From positions 2,976,001 to 3,040,000 of the forward strand of contig NZ_CP163520.1 in the NCBI RefSeq assembly GCF_041080675.1: a DNA stretch of 64,000 bases. The letters run 5' to 3'. The translations under genes were made by a program, and so were the position numbers. The stretch comes from Streptomyces sp. cg36 (GTDB lineage Bacteria; Actinomycetota; Actinomycetes; Streptomycetales; Streptomycetaceae). Under the pieces are notes generated by a model that had not been told where the DNA came from, did no database searches, and worked only from the letters and a program-made list of their open reading frames with translations. Each line of letters opens with the position of its first letter. The first letter of the stretch is position 1. This document shows positions 63,515 to 64,000 of this stretch, in pieces.

Positions 63515-64000
63515 TCACGCCGTCGCCGAGCGGTACTTGCGCACCGCCAGGGTCCGGAAGACCACGATGATCACCAGCGACCAGAGCAGCGAGGCGATCA
63601 CCGGGTGCTGCATCGGCCAGGCGTTGGACGGCACCACTCCGGGGTTGCCGAAGAGGTCGCGGCACGCCTGGACGGTGGCGCTGAACGGGTTCCACTCGGC
63701 CACGTGCCGCAGCCAGGGCGTCATCCCTGACGTCGCCACGAACGCGTTCGACACGAACGTCACCGGGAAGAGCCAGATCAGCCCGCCCGAGGTGGCCGCC
63801 TCCGGGGTCCTGACCGACAGGCCGATCAGGGCGCCGATCCAGGAGAACGCGTATCCCAGCAGGAGCAGCAGGGCGAACGCGCCGAGCGCCTTGGGTACGC
63901 CGTGGTGCACCCGCCAGCCCACCAGCAGCCCCACGGCGGCCAGCACCACCACGGTGAGCGCCGTCTGCACCAGGTCGGCCAGGGTGCGGCCGGTGAGGAC
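63515..64000 (-). CDS. ABC-2 type permease (5' part outside window)
   Basis: The visible 161 C-terminal residues begin VLTGRTLADLVQTALTVVVL at the window edge. They contain several membrane helices and the drug-exporter permease motif SGGLIWLFPVTFVSNAFVAT with WLRHVAEWNPFSATVQACRD. They match the DrrB-like family, which pairs with a DrrA-like ATPase probably encoded upstream, beyond the window. Substrate unknown. Confidence 0.88.
   Translation of the reverse strand, partial: VLTGRTLADLVQTALTVVVLAAVGLLVGWRVHHGVPKALGAFALLLLLGYAFSWIGALIGLSVRTPEAATSGGLIWLFPVTFVSNAFVATSGMTPWLRHVAEWNPFSATVQACRDLFGNPGVVPSNAWPMQHPVIASLLWSLVIIVVFRTLAVRKYRSATA

Overview
This is a contiguous stretch of high-GC actinobacterial chromosome, almost certainly Streptomyces or a close relative. 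The signs are very strong third-position G/C bias, frequent GTG and TTG starts, mycothiol metabolism (mca), a GTP-dependent PEP carboxykinase, Xre/DUF397/DUF6879 regulator modules, a DasR-type site upstream of a chitinase, and a repeated intergenic element built around GGGGCGCGGGGAACTGCGCG. No rRNA, tRNA, CRISPR array, insertion sequence or replication origin was recognised. Both window ends cut through genes.

Layout. 0-3.1 kb: the end of a Flp/Tad pilus cluster (TadE-like, TadZ/CpaE, CpaB and a zinc-ribbon protein). 3.3-6.0 kb: a secreted GH18 chitinase and a secreted trypsin-like protease. 6.2-19.6 kb: a dense apparent conflict/stress locus. It has a five-gene operon ending in a Ycf46-like AAA+ ATPase, a caspase-like protease on the opposite strand, and a four-gene operon of macro-domain protein, Xre/MbcA-type antitoxin, RES-type NAD+-consuming toxin and giant TPR-CHAT protease. 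19.9-24.6 kb: an M14 carboxypeptidase, an Xre/DUF6879 regulatory module with a decayed inverted duplicate, and a small Cys/Ser/Asp-rich peptide followed by an isolated kinase-fold protein. 24.8-31.7 kb: a D-amino-acid utilisation locus (GntP permease, RidA, IclR regulator, PfkB kinase, and divergently a DSD1-like deaminase and a D-aminoacylase). 31.7-34.2 kb: two tandem secreted I36/FG-GAP paralogs. 34.4-40.2 kb: anti-sigma-like ATPase, Xre plus DUF397 pair, a degenerate alkylsulfatase-like protein, an AlaA-like aminotransferase and a small conserved protein. 40.5-45.8 kb: a kinase/PP2C/vWA triad with a membrane protein, a YbjN-like protein and a second Ser/Thr kinase. 46-51 kb: pckG, hemolysin III, and an MFS exporter with its TetR regulator. 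51.4-57.4 kb: two peptidoglycan-related proteins, a small secreted protein and a YyaL-like protein. 57.5-60.7 kb: an NB-ARC/TPR STAND ATPase. 60.9-64 kb: conserved core genes (small membrane protein, mca, DUF4307, greA) and an ABC-2 permease.

The most interesting region is 6.2-19.6 kb. RES toxins of the MbcT type convert NAD+ and phosphate to ADP-ribose-1''-phosphate, which is a classic ligand of macro domains. Here the two are in one operon with a DUF2384-like antitoxin and a caspase-fold CHAT protease. A second caspase-like protease converges on that operon and diverges from a membrane-linked AAA+ operon. I know of no described system with exactly this composition, but that is memory and not a search. 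All function calls rest on reading motifs and translations by eye; no database was consulted.
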